DNA from: UBA7672 sp047601145
GTDB taxonomy: Bacteria; Pseudomonadota; Alphaproteobacteria; Caulobacterales; Hyphomonadaceae
Direction: 5' to 3'
Length of the DNA stretch: 64,000 nt
Assembly: GCA_047601145.1 (NCBI GenBank)
Contig: JASGJW010000001.1
Location: 1,426,001-1,490,000 of the forward strand
In this document: positions 25,187-33,861 of the stretch, piece by piece
How positions within the stretch are numbered: the stretch's first letter is position 1
Layout of the letters: every line of letters begins with the position of its first letter
Position numbers and translations under genes: made by a program
Notes under the pieces: generated by a model
Seen by the model: the letters and a program-made list of their open reading frames with translations, nothing else
The model's database searches: none
What the model was told of the DNA's origin: nothing

Positions 25187-26857
25187 CTAGAGAAATGCCA
25201 CGCGCCATGAAGGCGCGCCGTTGGAGAGCATTCGTTGGGGGCGGCCCGCGAAAATCCCGTCGAAGCGTACGCGTTCCGGTGACCATTCAGGGTCGGGACG
25301 GTAGTCGCCATTCGGGAGCGGAATGAGCTTCTCTCTGTTGTTGCGCCAAAGCGCGCCATCACGCGCGTAGATCCGCGTGCCGTCGTATCTGCCAGCCAGG
25401 GCAGCAAGTTCGGGCGAGGCAGGCGGCTTGAAGCCCGCGGCAGGATTGGCGGCGTACTCGACATCGCCCGACCAGGCGCGCACCGCCTTTTCGCCTTCCA
25501 TATCAAACATGAGGCCAGTCACTTCAAACTCAGGCGCCTCGCACGCGAACATCCCCCCGCCCGAGTCCTGCATCCGGGTCTTGGCGCCGCGGTGACTCAA
25601 GGTGAGCGTGTCCTTGCCCGCTTTGACCTCGATCCGGTCGCCGGCAGCGTTGGTATAGACGCCAGCGTAACGCGCAGGATTTTCCACGATCGGGCGAGAC
25701 GGTTTCGGGGCAGGGGGATCTACGCCGGCATTCAGGCTGCGCAGGAGATTGCAGGCGTAAAGGGATATGTCCCTCGGGCGGTAGTTCGAGGCCGCATATC
25801 CGATGTTGGTCGAGACGAAGGCTGCGACGCCAGCTTCTGGATCGACATGGAGCGATGAAACGACAGAGACCATGCCGCCCGTGTGATGGAAGTAGTTGCG
25901 TCCATCAATCGGGTAGTGGCCGACACCGTTGCCGTAGGTAACGCCCTTGCCGTAGGCGGGGGCATCGGCAGGGTTTGCAAGGAATTTTACCGCGGTGGCG
26001 TCACTGAAAACGCCCGATCCCTTTCCTTCGGCGAGCGACAGCAGGAAGCGCATGAACTTTGCCATGTCAGCGCCGGTCGCAGCAATCGAACCGGCGGCAT
26101 TGTCGACATCCGCCCAGGCGGCTGGTGCCAGCTTGGACGGCCTCAGCGTCATATGGTCGGTGATATAGGGGATATATCCGATCGGATAACGGTCACGATC
26201 ACTGGAGCGGATCGCGCCGACGGAATCATTCATGCCAAGCGGCTTGAACACGCGCGCTGTGACGGCTTCCTCGAACGATCTGCCGTCCGCCCGGCCGATG
26301 ATGAGGCCGAGCAATGCATATCCAATATTGCAGTAGTTCCAGTGCGTGCCGGGTGTGTAACTCGACCACAGCCCGCCCAGCTCGGAAAAGTACGGCGCTA
26401 CGTTGGGCATGCCGGATGTGTGATTGAGAAGGTGCTGCAACGTAATGGCTTCGCCGTCTTTCACCTTGATGCCAGGCAGGGCCTCGAAAAAAGGCGTGTC
26501 GGGGGAGAGCTTCCCTTCCTCGACCATCGACCAAAAGGTGAGCGCGACCATCATCTTCGTGATGGAGCCGACCTGGCAGAGATGATCCGGGCCGATCGGG
26601 ATTTTGCGATCGATATCCGCCCAGCCCGTTCTGACGAAACCGGAGAAGCCTTGGCGATCGACCACACTGATGGTCAGTCCCGGAAGACCCCAATTGGCGC
26701 GATGCTCTTCCCCATAAGCCTCGAGCTTCTTGAGCATCTTGTCGTGAGCAGCGCTCCCGCCGGTCCGGTTTCGTGCGGCGTAAGCCGGGCTCGCAACGGC
26801 GGCCAAGGCGGCAATGGTGGCTGCGGCGCCGATCATGTCCCTGCGATTGATGGTCAA
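25187..26857 (-). CDS. Exported class-C beta-lactamase-family serine hydrolase
   Basis: A 556-residue penicillin-binding-protein/beta-lactamase class C fold enzyme with a C-terminal beta-barrel-like extension. A Tat-like NRRDMIGAA leader and signal peptide end at AYA-A near residue 27. The catalytic triad motifs are SITK in QVGSITKMM near residue 100, YCN in NYCNIGY and HTGG in FHHTGGMV. The start is taken as TTG at 26857 behind GGAGGGG; the open frame extends to 26914. It lies upstream of the second mutarotase in a likely operon, with LacI box D about 95 bases upstream. Esterase or peptidase action on an exported substrate is likely; antibiotic resistance is not implied. Confidence 0.85.
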   Translation of the reverse strand: MTINRRDMIGAAATIAALAAVASPAYAARNRTGGSAAHDKMLKKLEAYGEEHRANWGLPGLTISVVDRQGFSGFVRTGWADIDRKIPIGPDHLCQVGSITKMMVALTFWSMVEEGKLSPDTPFFEALPGIKVKDGEAITLQHLLNHTSGMPNVAPYFSELGGLWSSYTPGTHWNYCNIGYALLGLIIGRADGRSFEEAVTARVFKPLGMNDSVGAIRSSDRDRYPIGYIPYITDHMTLRPSKLAPAAWADVDNAAGSIAATGADMAKFMRFLLSLAEGKGSGVFSDATAVKFLANPADAPAYGKGVTYGNGVGHYPIDGRNYFHHTGGMVSVVSSLHVDPEAGVAAFVSTNIGYAASNYRPRDISLYACNLLRSLNAGVDPPAPKPSRPIVENPARYAGVYTNAAGDRIEVKAGKDTLTLSHRGAKTRMQDSGGGMFACEAPEFEVTGLMFDMEGEKAVRAWSGDVEYAANPAAGFKPPASPELAALAGRYDGTRIYARDGALWRNNREKLIPLPNGDYRPDPEWSPERVRFDGIFAGRPQRMLSNGAPSWRVAFL

Positions 26858-26948
26858 CTTTCCAGCCCCTCCGCAATGTTTCCGAAAAACCGCAACGCCA
26901 GACGTGCGAGCCATCAGCCAGACAGCTCAGAGTAGAAGCAATCGCCTT

Positions 26949-26983
26949 TTGGAAACGTTTCCACTACAGGTCGGCAGTGTCAA
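26949..26983 (-). promoter_or_regulatory. Promoter with LacI-type box D before the serine hydrolase/mutarotase operon
   Basis: Minus-strand TTGACA (26983-26978) precedes GGAAACGTTTCC (26962-26951), which sits in TTGGAAACGTTTCCAC on the plus strand. The start-to-start distance is 21 bases, identical to box B. The box would overlap the -10 element and block RNA polymerase. Confidence 0.75.
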
Positions 26984-27091
26984 GGGCGGCTGCGTGCAAG
27001 CTGGCGCGCGTTGCCAACTGCTGATGACGACGATCCGCATCGCACCTTTGACGACAAAGGCGTTGGATCACGACATCCTGCGAACCGGCGC

Positions 27092-28552
27092 CTAGCCCGG
27101 GATACCGGCCATCTCCGCCTGTGCAACATACTGTTGAACGCGATAGGGCAGGATCACGCCGGCCTTCAGTGCGCGTTCCGCGGCAGCCTTCACCTTGGCG
27201 ACATAGTCTTGTCGTGTCGGGTAAAGACGCTTCAGCTGCTCAGGCGTGAATGGAAATGTCTGCCCTGAGTAGGCGGAATCTGCCGTGCTTCCGACGTACT
27301 TCGCGATCGGTACATCCAGCTCTGGCAGCCGCACACCGCCTCGTGCGTTACCGAACTCATCGCGCCTGATTGCCGGTTGTACGCCCGTTGTGTCGAATTC
27401 AATGACGGGCTGGGTCGGGGGTGCGCCGCCGCCGTTTATCCATCTATGCACCTGCCGGATAACGGCATCGCACGTTGGCATCCATAAAACGTCGCTCAGA
27501 TGAAGAGATGGGCCTTGTTCCGAACCATTGAGGCCGTCACGCTCCGCGATAAGCTTGAGCCGCGCCTCCTGCTCAGTTCCTCCGTGCGAAGCGCCGGCGA
27601 TTTCCCAGTATCGGAACTTGTCGCTGTCGGGCTGGCGCATCGCCAGGTAGGGCGACGCTTCGGTTTCCGAATTCAGTCCGAAGACTTTTGCCGATACGTC
27701 GTCACGGATTCTTGCTTGCGGCCCGGAGAAGGCCATCGGGTTGTCGCGGGGCGCGTCAACCCAGGGGGCGGACCTGCCGAAGAAAACCACCGGGATCAGT
27801 GCGTCGAACACGTTTTCTATCGGTTGCACGCCATTTATGTAGCTGACGAGGCGAATGCCGGATTGCGAGGCGCCGATGGCAACCAGCTTGCGGACGTTTA
27901 GCCCGCCCATCGGATCGACAGCGCCAGTTCTGTGAGGGCCGATCGCTCGAGCAGCTTGAGTGAAGATGTCGTACGACAGGGAATCGCCGGGAATGGAGAG
28001 GTCTCCATATCGACCGGGATCCCACTGTCGCAGACCCTTGCCCGTCGGCAGGGAAGGCGGGACTCCCGCCTCATATCCGTGCACGCCAACGCGTTGCGCA
28101 GAAACGGACACCCACGCGAAGCCGTCATAGAGGCCGACCGGGTCTGCACAGGCAATCTCGTAGCCGGCGCTGACATTTATCCATTCAACAACAACTGTGC
28201 CGTTGAATTTCGCGGGGTCGACGGGACGTCGAACAAGAATGCGCGTGCGGTATGGCTTTGTCTCCGCAGCGGAGACTTCGAAGCGGCCATCCTGCGGCGC
28301 GTTGTGGAGCGTGAATGCCCGCGCCTCTCCCTCAAGGAAATACTCAGTCTCGACATAGCCGACCGAGGCAATGTTGCCGAAGTAAGCAGCGAAGGGTCGG
28401 TTGTGGGCGCCGCCGACAATGGGACCAGTCACTTTGGCGATTGCACCTGCCGGTGGGTGCGATGCGGACGCTTTCACAGTGCCGCACCCCCCTAGTTGTG
28501 CGGTTAGTGCAAGGGTGGCCGCGCCTTTCAACGTCTCGCGTCGCGAATGCAC
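27092..28552 (-). CDS. Alpha/beta hydrolase domain protein (Abhydrolase_10), probable Tat lipoprotein
   Basis: A 486-residue member of the Abhydrolase_10 family. The N-terminus SRRETLKGAATLALTAQLGGC combines a twin-arginine-like motif with a lipobox, so export as a folded lipoprotein is likely. GTVVVEWINVSAGYE near residue 118 and the nucleophile elbow IGASQSGIRL near residue 229 define the family, with a histidine in GASHGGTEQ. No operon partner: it is divergent from the aldo/keto reductase across a 314-base gap holding LacI box E. Substrate unknown; esters or lactones are the usual guess. Confidence 0.8.
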   Translation of the reverse strand: MHSRRETLKGAATLALTAQLGGCGTVKASASHPPAGAIAKVTGPIVGGAHNRPFAAYFGNIASVGYVETEYFLEGEARAFTLHNAPQDGRFEVSAAETKPYRTRILVRRPVDPAKFNGTVVVEWINVSAGYEIACADPVGLYDGFAWVSVSAQRVGVHGYEAGVPPSLPTGKGLRQWDPGRYGDLSIPGDSLSYDIFTQAARAIGPHRTGAVDPMGGLNVRKLVAIGASQSGIRLVSYINGVQPIENVFDALIPVVFFGRSAPWVDAPRDNPMAFSGPQARIRDDVSAKVFGLNSETEASPYLAMRQPDSDKFRYWEIAGASHGGTEQEARLKLIAERDGLNGSEQGPSLHLSDVLWMPTCDAVIRQVHRWINGGGAPPTQPVIEFDTTGVQPAIRRDEFGNARGGVRLPELDVPIAKYVGSTADSAYSGQTFPFTPEQLKRLYPTRQDYVAKVKAAAERALKAGVILPYRVQQYVAQAEMAGIPG

Positions 28553-28662
28553 TGGTCATCCTCCCGCATTGGGGTTTGGAGCTTCGCGCAGGAGTTTTGC
28601 CTGGCGGGAGAACGGCGAGAGCCCGGTCGCAGGCAAGCAGGCATCTGATTTATGCTCGCTTC

Positions 28663-28705
28663 TTGACATGCGCCGCCATGCCGCCAATTCTGGAAACGTT
28701 TCCAA
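28663..28705 (+). promoter_or_regulatory. Promoter with LacI-type box E before the AKR/binding-protein operon
   Basis: TTGACA (28663-28668), 17 bases, AATTCT, then CTGGAAACGTTTCCAA (28690-28705). The core GGAAACGTTTCC starts 29 bases after the start of the -35. The promoter faces the aldo/keto reductase and solute-binding-protein genes; it may also affect the divergent hydrolase gene. Apart from this box, the 28553-28866 gap shows nothing gene-like. Confidence 0.78.
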
Positions 28706-28866
28706 TTTAGCGTGTGGCGGAGGAAGTCGCAACGTGAAACTGTCCGCTACCGCACGGCAATCGCTCGCTCGATGACCAAATTCGCCGTCGAGCGAAACGG
28801 TCAGACCTCGAACCCTCCGTTCGTGCGCGATCGCGTTGCGCCTACGAGCCTTGCCTGAGAGTAGCC

Positions 28867-29859
28867 ATGTCGTTCGATCCTTTTGAAAAGCGCGGGGTCG
28901 GCAACACTACCGTTGAGATCTCACGTCTGGGGCTCGGCACGGCGCCGTTAGGGGGCTGGCCAGAGCCCATCAGCTCTAAGGATGGAATTGCAACCATCCG
29001 TCACGCTTGGGATCGCGGCGTCCGCTTCTTTGACACGGCTCCGTTCTATGGCGCAGGGCAGGCTGAACTGTTCCTCGGAGAAGCTCTCGCTGGCCGGCCA
29101 CGGGGCGATTTCCGTTTCTCCACGAAAACGGGACGCCGATTGCTGGCAGGTTCTGACCCCGTTGAATTCTTCAAGGGCGCAAGGCCCTTTCACGCAGTGT
29201 TCGATTTCTCGGCGGAGGGTGTCGAAGAGTCACTCAGAGAGAGCGGGGAACGTCTGCGCTTGGGCGCGCCGGACATCGTTCACATCCACGATCCCGATTT
29301 GCACCATCAGGACGTGCTGCAGATGGCATATCCAAAGCTTCGAAGCATGCGTGATGCAGGGAAGTTCAGAGCGCTTGGCGTAGGCATGAATTCGGTCGAG
29401 CCATTGACGCGTTTCGCTCACGAGGCGGACTTCGATGTTTTCCTGCTCGCCGGCCGCTACACGCTGCTTGACCAGACCGCGCTCGATACGCTGCTTCCAA
29501 TTGCTGAGGAACGCGGCATCTCGATCGTCGCTGGAGGCGTCTTTAACTCTGGGCTCCTGATCGCGCCAAAGCCAGGAGCGATGTATGATTACGCCCCCGC
29601 CAGTGAAGAGATTGTTGGAAAGGCGAGGGCTCTGGAAGCTGTCTGCCTCAAATTCGGCGTGTCGCTGCGCGCTGCGGCTTTACAATTCGCGGCCGCTCAT
29701 CCGGCGGTGACGTCTGTTGTGGTCGGCGCACGGACGCCCGCTGAGGTCGACGACGCAATCGCCAACGCCAGCACCAGCATTCCCTCTGAGCTTTGGCTTG
29801 AACTCAAACATTGCGGACTGGTGCACGAGGCTGCGCCTGTTCCGCTTAGCTCACGTTAG
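28867..29859 (+). CDS. Aldo/keto reductase, second copy
   Basis: A 330-residue AKR related to the one at 18.4 kb. It has FFDTAPFYGAGQAE near residue 50, FSTKTGRRL near residue 80, DIVHIHDPDLHHQD near residue 137 and the late ALQFAAAHPAVTSVVVGA near residue 275. It is probably an NAD(P)-dependent sugar 1-dehydrogenase. The gene stops 3 bases before the solute-binding-protein gene, so sugar oxidation and import are co-expressed from LacI box E. Sequence differs enough from the first copy to suggest a different sugar. Confidence 0.87.
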   Translation: MSFDPFEKRGVGNTTVEISRLGLGTAPLGGWPEPISSKDGIATIRHAWDRGVRFFDTAPFYGAGQAELFLGEALAGRPRGDFRFSTKTGRRLLAGSDPVEFFKGARPFHAVFDFSAEGVEESLRESGERLRLGAPDIVHIHDPDLHHQDVLQMAYPKLRSMRDAGKFRALGVGMNSVEPLTRFAHEADFDVFLLAGRYTLLDQTALDTLLPIAEERGISIVAGGVFNSGLLIAPKPGAMYDYAPASEEIVGKARALEAVCLKFGVSLRAAALQFAAAHPAVTSVVVGARTPAEVDDAIANASTSIPSELWLELKHCGLVHEAAPVPLSSR

Positions 29860-29862
29860 GTC

Positions 29863-31449
29863 ATGATCAAACGCGGCATCCAGCTTGTGGCAGCGGCGAC
29901 GGCAATCGTCGCTCTCGCTTGGTTCGCGACGACCGTCGTGCGGCAGAAACCTGACGCGGGTGCGATCGCTGACGCGGCGGCCGGCGATGCTGCATCGCGC
30001 CGGGCGGTCTCTACCGAATGCCCAAAGGTTGGCGGCGTTCTTGCGCTGGCGCGCAGCGCCGACGTCACGGACTGGTACTATAATCTGGACAATCCGAGCA
30101 TCTGGGCCTGGCCGCTCGTCAATTTCCCTCTCGTGCGGAACAACATCGATGCGACTGCGGTTGAGGGAATGGCGGCCAGCGCATGGGAAGCCAACGCCAA
30201 CTCCACACGATTTGCCTTCACACTTCGGGACGGTCTCAAGTTTTCCGACGGATCTCCGCTCACGTCGGCCGACGTGCTCGACAGTTTCAATCGGAACTAT
30301 CTGGATCCCAGAAGCACGCTCAAGAGCCGCATCCCACAGGCGACATTCTCAGCCCCGACCGAAAGGACGTTTGTCGTCGAACTGGCAAAGTCCTATCCCG
30401 CCTTTGTCGAGCAGCAACTACCAGGCATCGGCATTTATCCAAAAGGAAGCGACCCGAGGGCCATGATGGAAGCGCCGGTGTCGGCGGGACCCTTTGTCCT
30501 GGCCGAGTGGCGCAAAGGTCAGTTGGCCAAACTTGTCCGCAATCCCCACTACTGGAACCAGCCTTATCCATGCATCGATGAGGTAAGGCTCGCGGTCGTG
30601 GGTGATTCAGCCACACAGGCGATTCAGTTGCGGGCAGGGCAGGTGGATATTGTCCAGGATCCCTTGCCATCGCAGCTCGTGGAGCTGGAGCGCGCGCCGC
30701 ACATCAAGATCGACGTGTCGCCAACGCTTGCCGGTCAGCTGATCCGCCTTCAGCGTGTAACTCAGCCCGCTTTCGCGGACATCAATGTCCGCAAGGCGAT
30801 GAACTATGCGATCGACAAGGCGGCCATCGCGCGCGTGGTGTTTTTCGGAACTGCGAGCGTCATGGATTCGGAATTGCCGCGCACGAAATTCTACGTGCCG
30901 CAGACGCCCTATACCTATGATTTGCAAAAAGCGCAGCAATTGATGGCGCAGAGCGGATATCGAAACGGGTTCAGGACGGAGCTGTTGATCGCTTCGGGGG
31001 ATCCGGTGGAGTCCGGCATTGCGACTATCGTGAAGTATCAGCTCGCCAAGATCGGCATCACCGTCGACATTCAGCAGGTGGAGGCGGGAACCAAGTTTCA
31101 ACTCCGAGGCAAAAAGCAGTTCGAGATGTTTCTCGCTTCGACAAGCGCGGATCAGATCGATCCCGAAGGCTATTGGGAGTTCTGCTGCGCATCTGGCTTT
31201 GGTTTCGATTCGGCCTGGACCGACTATCGAAGGACCCAGATGCTGGATCTGTTCGCGGAAGTGAAGCACGTCGCAGGCTCGCGGCGAGAGGAAATCTTCG
31301 CAAGCATGCAGAAAATTGGCTGGGACGACGCAGCCCAGCTCTATTTGGTATTCATGGACGCTCCGATCGCCATGCGAGATCGCGTCCATGGCTTCAAGTC
31401 GGCGCCTACCCGGCACTTGTACCTGGAGACTGTCTATCTGGACGACTAG
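29863..31449 (+). CDS. Family 5 extracellular solute-binding protein of an Opp/Dpp-type ABC transporter
   Basis: A 528-residue SBP_bac_5 protein. An N-terminal hydrophobic segment (residues 8-26) serves as signal or anchor, no lipobox was seen. Family landmarks are FTLRDGLKFSDGSPLTSADV near residue 118, GPFVLAEWRKGQ near residue 205 and VRKAMNYAIDKAAIARVVFFG near residue 308. It is the only protein of this family in the window and is separated by 20 kb from the permease/ATPase operon at 5.7-9.5 kb. Both have the same LacI-type box, which supports them as one transporter. Ligand unknown; family members bind peptides, opines or oligosaccharides. Confidence 0.9.
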   Translation: MIKRGIQLVAAATAIVALAWFATTVVRQKPDAGAIADAAAGDAASRRAVSTECPKVGGVLALARSADVTDWYYNLDNPSIWAWPLVNFPLVRNNIDATAVEGMAASAWEANANSTRFAFTLRDGLKFSDGSPLTSADVLDSFNRNYLDPRSTLKSRIPQATFSAPTERTFVVELAKSYPAFVEQQLPGIGIYPKGSDPRAMMEAPVSAGPFVLAEWRKGQLAKLVRNPHYWNQPYPCIDEVRLAVVGDSATQAIQLRAGQVDIVQDPLPSQLVELERAPHIKIDVSPTLAGQLIRLQRVTQPAFADINVRKAMNYAIDKAAIARVVFFGTASVMDSELPRTKFYVPQTPYTYDLQKAQQLMAQSGYRNGFRTELLIASGDPVESGIATIVKYQLAKIGITVDIQQVEAGTKFQLRGKKQFEMFLASTSADQIDPEGYWEFCCASGFGFDSAWTDYRRTQMLDLFAEVKHVAGSRREEIFASMQKIGWDDAAQLYLVFMDAPIAMRDRVHGFKSAPTRHLYLETVYLDD

Positions 31450-31454
31450 GCTCC

Positions 31455-31488
31455 AGCCGCCGATGAGGCCTCAGGCGAGGGGGCGGCT
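31455..31488. terminator. Hairpin between convergent binding-protein and hydrolase genes
   Basis: AGCCGCC (31455-31461) and GGCGGCT (31482-31488) can pair around a loop that itself contains the palindrome TGAGGCCTCA. There is no T-run, so it may act as a bidirectional or factor-assisted terminator between the stops at 31449 and 31504. Confidence 0.4.
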
Positions 31489-31503
31489 CGCCAGCGAGCG
31501 GGC

Positions 31504-32400
31504 CTAGGGATGCTTTGCGAGAAAAGTCTTCAAACGGTCATTGAACGCCTGGGCATGATCATAAAACATTGCATGTCCTCCCAGAGCCATCAGCTCGGCT
31601 TGTGGACAATGCTTGGCGATATAGCTCTTGGCGGCGCCTGAGTTCGCCTCGTTCACGTAGTAGAGTTGTGGAATCTTCAGCTGGCTCACGAGCTTCGTGC
31701 TGTCGAACATCCAACCATCATAGTAGAGAAGACCCGCCACGATGTCCGGTGTCATCATGGTTTCCGCCGTCAGCGAGCGTAGCTCTTCGCGAGAGACCGG
31801 CTTCGTAAAGAACGTGGGCATGAAGGCCTCGGTCGTTCCAACGCGGTCCCGCGAGAACGCATCGAAGAACGTCTTGACGCCAGTGATGTCGCCGTCTGTC
31901 CAGGCGCCTTCGCCGGAGGCTAGCGGATTGGGTGTCTGGTCGATGTTGACGACGGCGCGGATGTTGTCCGAGCCGTAGATCGACAGATAGGCGTAGACGG
32001 TGTCCATGCCCCAGGACCAGCCGCCTAGCACCACGTGCTTCAGTCCCAGCTGATCGATGAATTTCTTGAGATCGTGGGCGTGCTGAACATAGTTGGCGCC
32101 ATCCAACGTCTTGCTGGAACGACCTTGAGCTCTCGGGTCGAAGACGATGAAACGCGTGGATTTTGACCCGCTGAAGTATTTGAGCTGACGGTCGAAGTAG
32201 CGCGACGTCATGATCCATCCCGGCACGAACACGACCGGATCGCCGGAGCCCGCTTCCTCAAAATATAGCTGTACGCCGGCCGTGCTGTCGACGGTGACGA
32301 ACTTGCCGGACTGCGCAACTGCGTCGGGCGAGGCCAGGGACAACAGCAGTAGGGAAAATGCAGTGAAGGCTGCTGCGAATATCTGCCGCTTCTTGCGCAT
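31504..32400 (-). CDS. Secreted alpha/beta hydrolase
   Basis: A 298-residue alpha/beta hydrolase with a classical signal peptide (cut after DAVA near residue 29). The strand motif PVVFVPGWIMTS is near residue 54, DPRAQGRSS near residue 88, the nucleophile elbow GGWSWGMDT near residue 126 and the histidine in LGGHAMFYDH near residue 276. It looks like a haloperoxidase/esterase-type member acting in the periplasm. It lies between the binding-protein gene and the LacI-type regulator, on the minus strand after the regulator with a 40-base gap. Substrate unknown. Confidence 0.85.
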   Translation of the reverse strand: MRKKRQIFAAAFTAFSLLLLSLASPDAVAQSGKFVTVDSTAGVQLYFEEAGSGDPVVFVPGWIMTSRYFDRQLKYFSGSKSTRFIVFDPRAQGRSSKTLDGANYVQHAHDLKKFIDQLGLKHVVLGGWSWGMDTVYAYLSIYGSDNIRAVVNIDQTPNPLASGEGAWTDGDITGVKTFFDAFSRDRVGTTEAFMPTFFTKPVSREELRSLTAETMMTPDIVAGLLYYDGWMFDSTKLVSQLKIPQLYYVNEANSGAAKSYIAKHCPQAELMALGGHAMFYDHAQAFNDRLKTFLAKHP

Positions 32401-32440
32401 CGAAAATACTCCTCAAGCGGGGCGATTGATCATCGCATGC

Positions 32441-33481
32441 TTAGCGGGACGACCGTCGCACGCGCCGCGCGCGCTGGAGTTGGTCCGTGGGCGGGGCGCA
32501 ACTCGATTTTGGATCGAACTTGATCGGCAGAAGCTGTTTATTCGCCGCCTTGCCTGCAAGCTGGTCAAGAAGGAGCTGCGCCGCTGCGCGACCAAATTCG
32601 CTGCAATCCCGATCAATCGTTGCGATGGGTGGGTTGATGAATTCAAGCATCGGCGCGTGATCGACCGTGATCAGCGAAATGTCGTCCGGCACCCGCAGGT
32701 TATGGCGGCGCAGGGAACGCAGAATGCCGATCAGGATCTGGTTCGAGCCGGCGATAATCGCGGTGGGACGATCCTCGCGGTCAAGGAGCAAGTTCATCGT
32801 ATCTTCGCCATGCTCCGGGCTGAACGCCAAACTATAGTTCGCCACGTGCATCCCGGACCGATCACCAAATGTGGAGAGCAGGCTTTTTGATCGTGCCCGC
32901 GTCGGATAGATGCGCGGATTGCCGTCGATCAACGCGACGCGCTTATGGCCCAGGCTGGCCAGATAAGTGGCGGCAGTGCGGACGCCGGCGCCGTGGTCCC
33001 AAAGCACGGAGAAGCTACCGAGTTTGGCGATGTCTCGGTCGAGGAGGACGAACGGCTTGTCCAGCTCTTTCAACATCGAGATTGTCCCTTTGTCGGTCTC
33101 GTCCGACAGGGACAGGAGAAATCCATCGACGCGGGGGCGCAGCAGCTTCAGGTGTGATCGGTCGCTCTCCGTAAGCCCCTGCGAGTTCGCAATGAGAAGC
33201 GCATAGCCGGCCTCGTTCAAGGTCTCGGCAGCATACAGAGCAAATTCGGAAAAGAGCGGGTTCGAGATGTCCGGGACAAGCAGTCCGATTGTCTGTGTTG
33301 CGCCGCTGCGCAGATTGCGCGCCGAGATGTTGGGTTCATAGCCCAGCGCTCTGGTGGCGGCGAGAACGCGCTCCTTCAAATCCGGACTTACATTCGGGTG
33401 GCCCGAAAGGACTCTCGAAACGGACGACACCGCTACCGCAGCCTTGTTCGCTACATCGCGGATTCCAACGTCGCGGGCCAA
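32441..33481 (-). CDS. LacI-family transcriptional regulator, likely controlling the island
   Basis: A 346-residue LacI/GalR regulator. The N-terminal helix-turn-helix has IRDVANKAAVAVSSVSRVLSG, the hinge helix YEPNISARNLRSG lies near residue 49, and a periplasmic-binding-protein-like effector domain starts at TIGLLVPDISNPLF. The start is TTG at 33481 with AGGTG upstream. LacI-family operators are palindromes with a central CG, and six copies of TTGGAAACGTTTCCAA or near variants occur in this window, one of them in the gap upstream of this gene. This protein is the best candidate to bind them. The inducer is unknown but should be a deoxysugar, sugar acid or derivative. Confidence 0.9.
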   Translation of the reverse strand: MARDVGIRDVANKAAVAVSSVSRVLSGHPNVSPDLKERVLAATRALGYEPNISARNLRSGATQTIGLLVPDISNPLFSEFALYAAETLNEAGYALLIANSQGLTESDRSHLKLLRPRVDGFLLSLSDETDKGTISMLKELDKPFVLLDRDIAKLGSFSVLWDHGAGVRTAATYLASLGHKRVALIDGNPRIYPTRARSKSLLSTFGDRSGMHVANYSLAFSPEHGEDTMNLLLDREDRPTAIIAGSNQILIGILRSLRRHNLRVPDDISLITVDHAPMLEFINPPIATIDRDCSEFGRAAAQLLLDQLAGKAANKQLLPIKFDPKSSCAPPTDQLQRARRVRRSSR

Positions 33482-33861
33482 ATGCTCACCTCTTGCCGTG
33501 GCGCCGTCTTCGCAACAATGACGTAGCAGAGCTGACGAATGCCGAGGATATGCGATGCCTCCCTTGGCGGGTCAATTGGCATCAGCGGCGTCGGCTATGC
33601 TCTCTGCGCGGCCTCTCGCTTGCCGCCTCATCCCATGATCTGCCGGTCCGGCGTGTTGTTTGCGCGCCGCCATTCACGGTTGACGTTCACCTCAGGGCCG
33701 GGCGCCCGGCGTCATGAACCCGACGTGCGTGGTTGCCTTCCAATCGCGAAGGCGAGCGAACGATCCGCTTGACATCCCCGCGCTATATGAAGAAATTGGA
33801 AACGTTTCCAAAACTGTCGGGCTGGTCCTAGTTTGTCGAGGGCGAACCCGGTGAGGGCTCG
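33482..33861. other. 380-base intergenic region between the LacI-type gene and the third dehydratase
   Basis: No credible gene was found. Its distal part holds the promoter and LacI box F at 33769-33811; the rest up to about 33768 shows nothing recognisable. Confidence 0.55.
33769..33811 (+). promoter_or_regulatory. Promoter with LacI-type box F before the third dehydratase operon
   Basis: TTGACA (33769-33774) is followed by the perfect palindrome TTGGAAACGTTTCCAA (33796-33811), core at 33798-33809. The core begins 29 bases after the start of the -35, as at boxes A and E. It faces the enolase-superfamily gene at 33862. Confidence 0.78.

Noticed and set aside
25187..26857. Annotation as an antibiotic-resistance beta-lactamase
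   Set aside because: SxxK, YxN and HxGG motifs also define esterases and peptidases of this fold; length and the sugar-catabolic operon argue for another hydrolase role.
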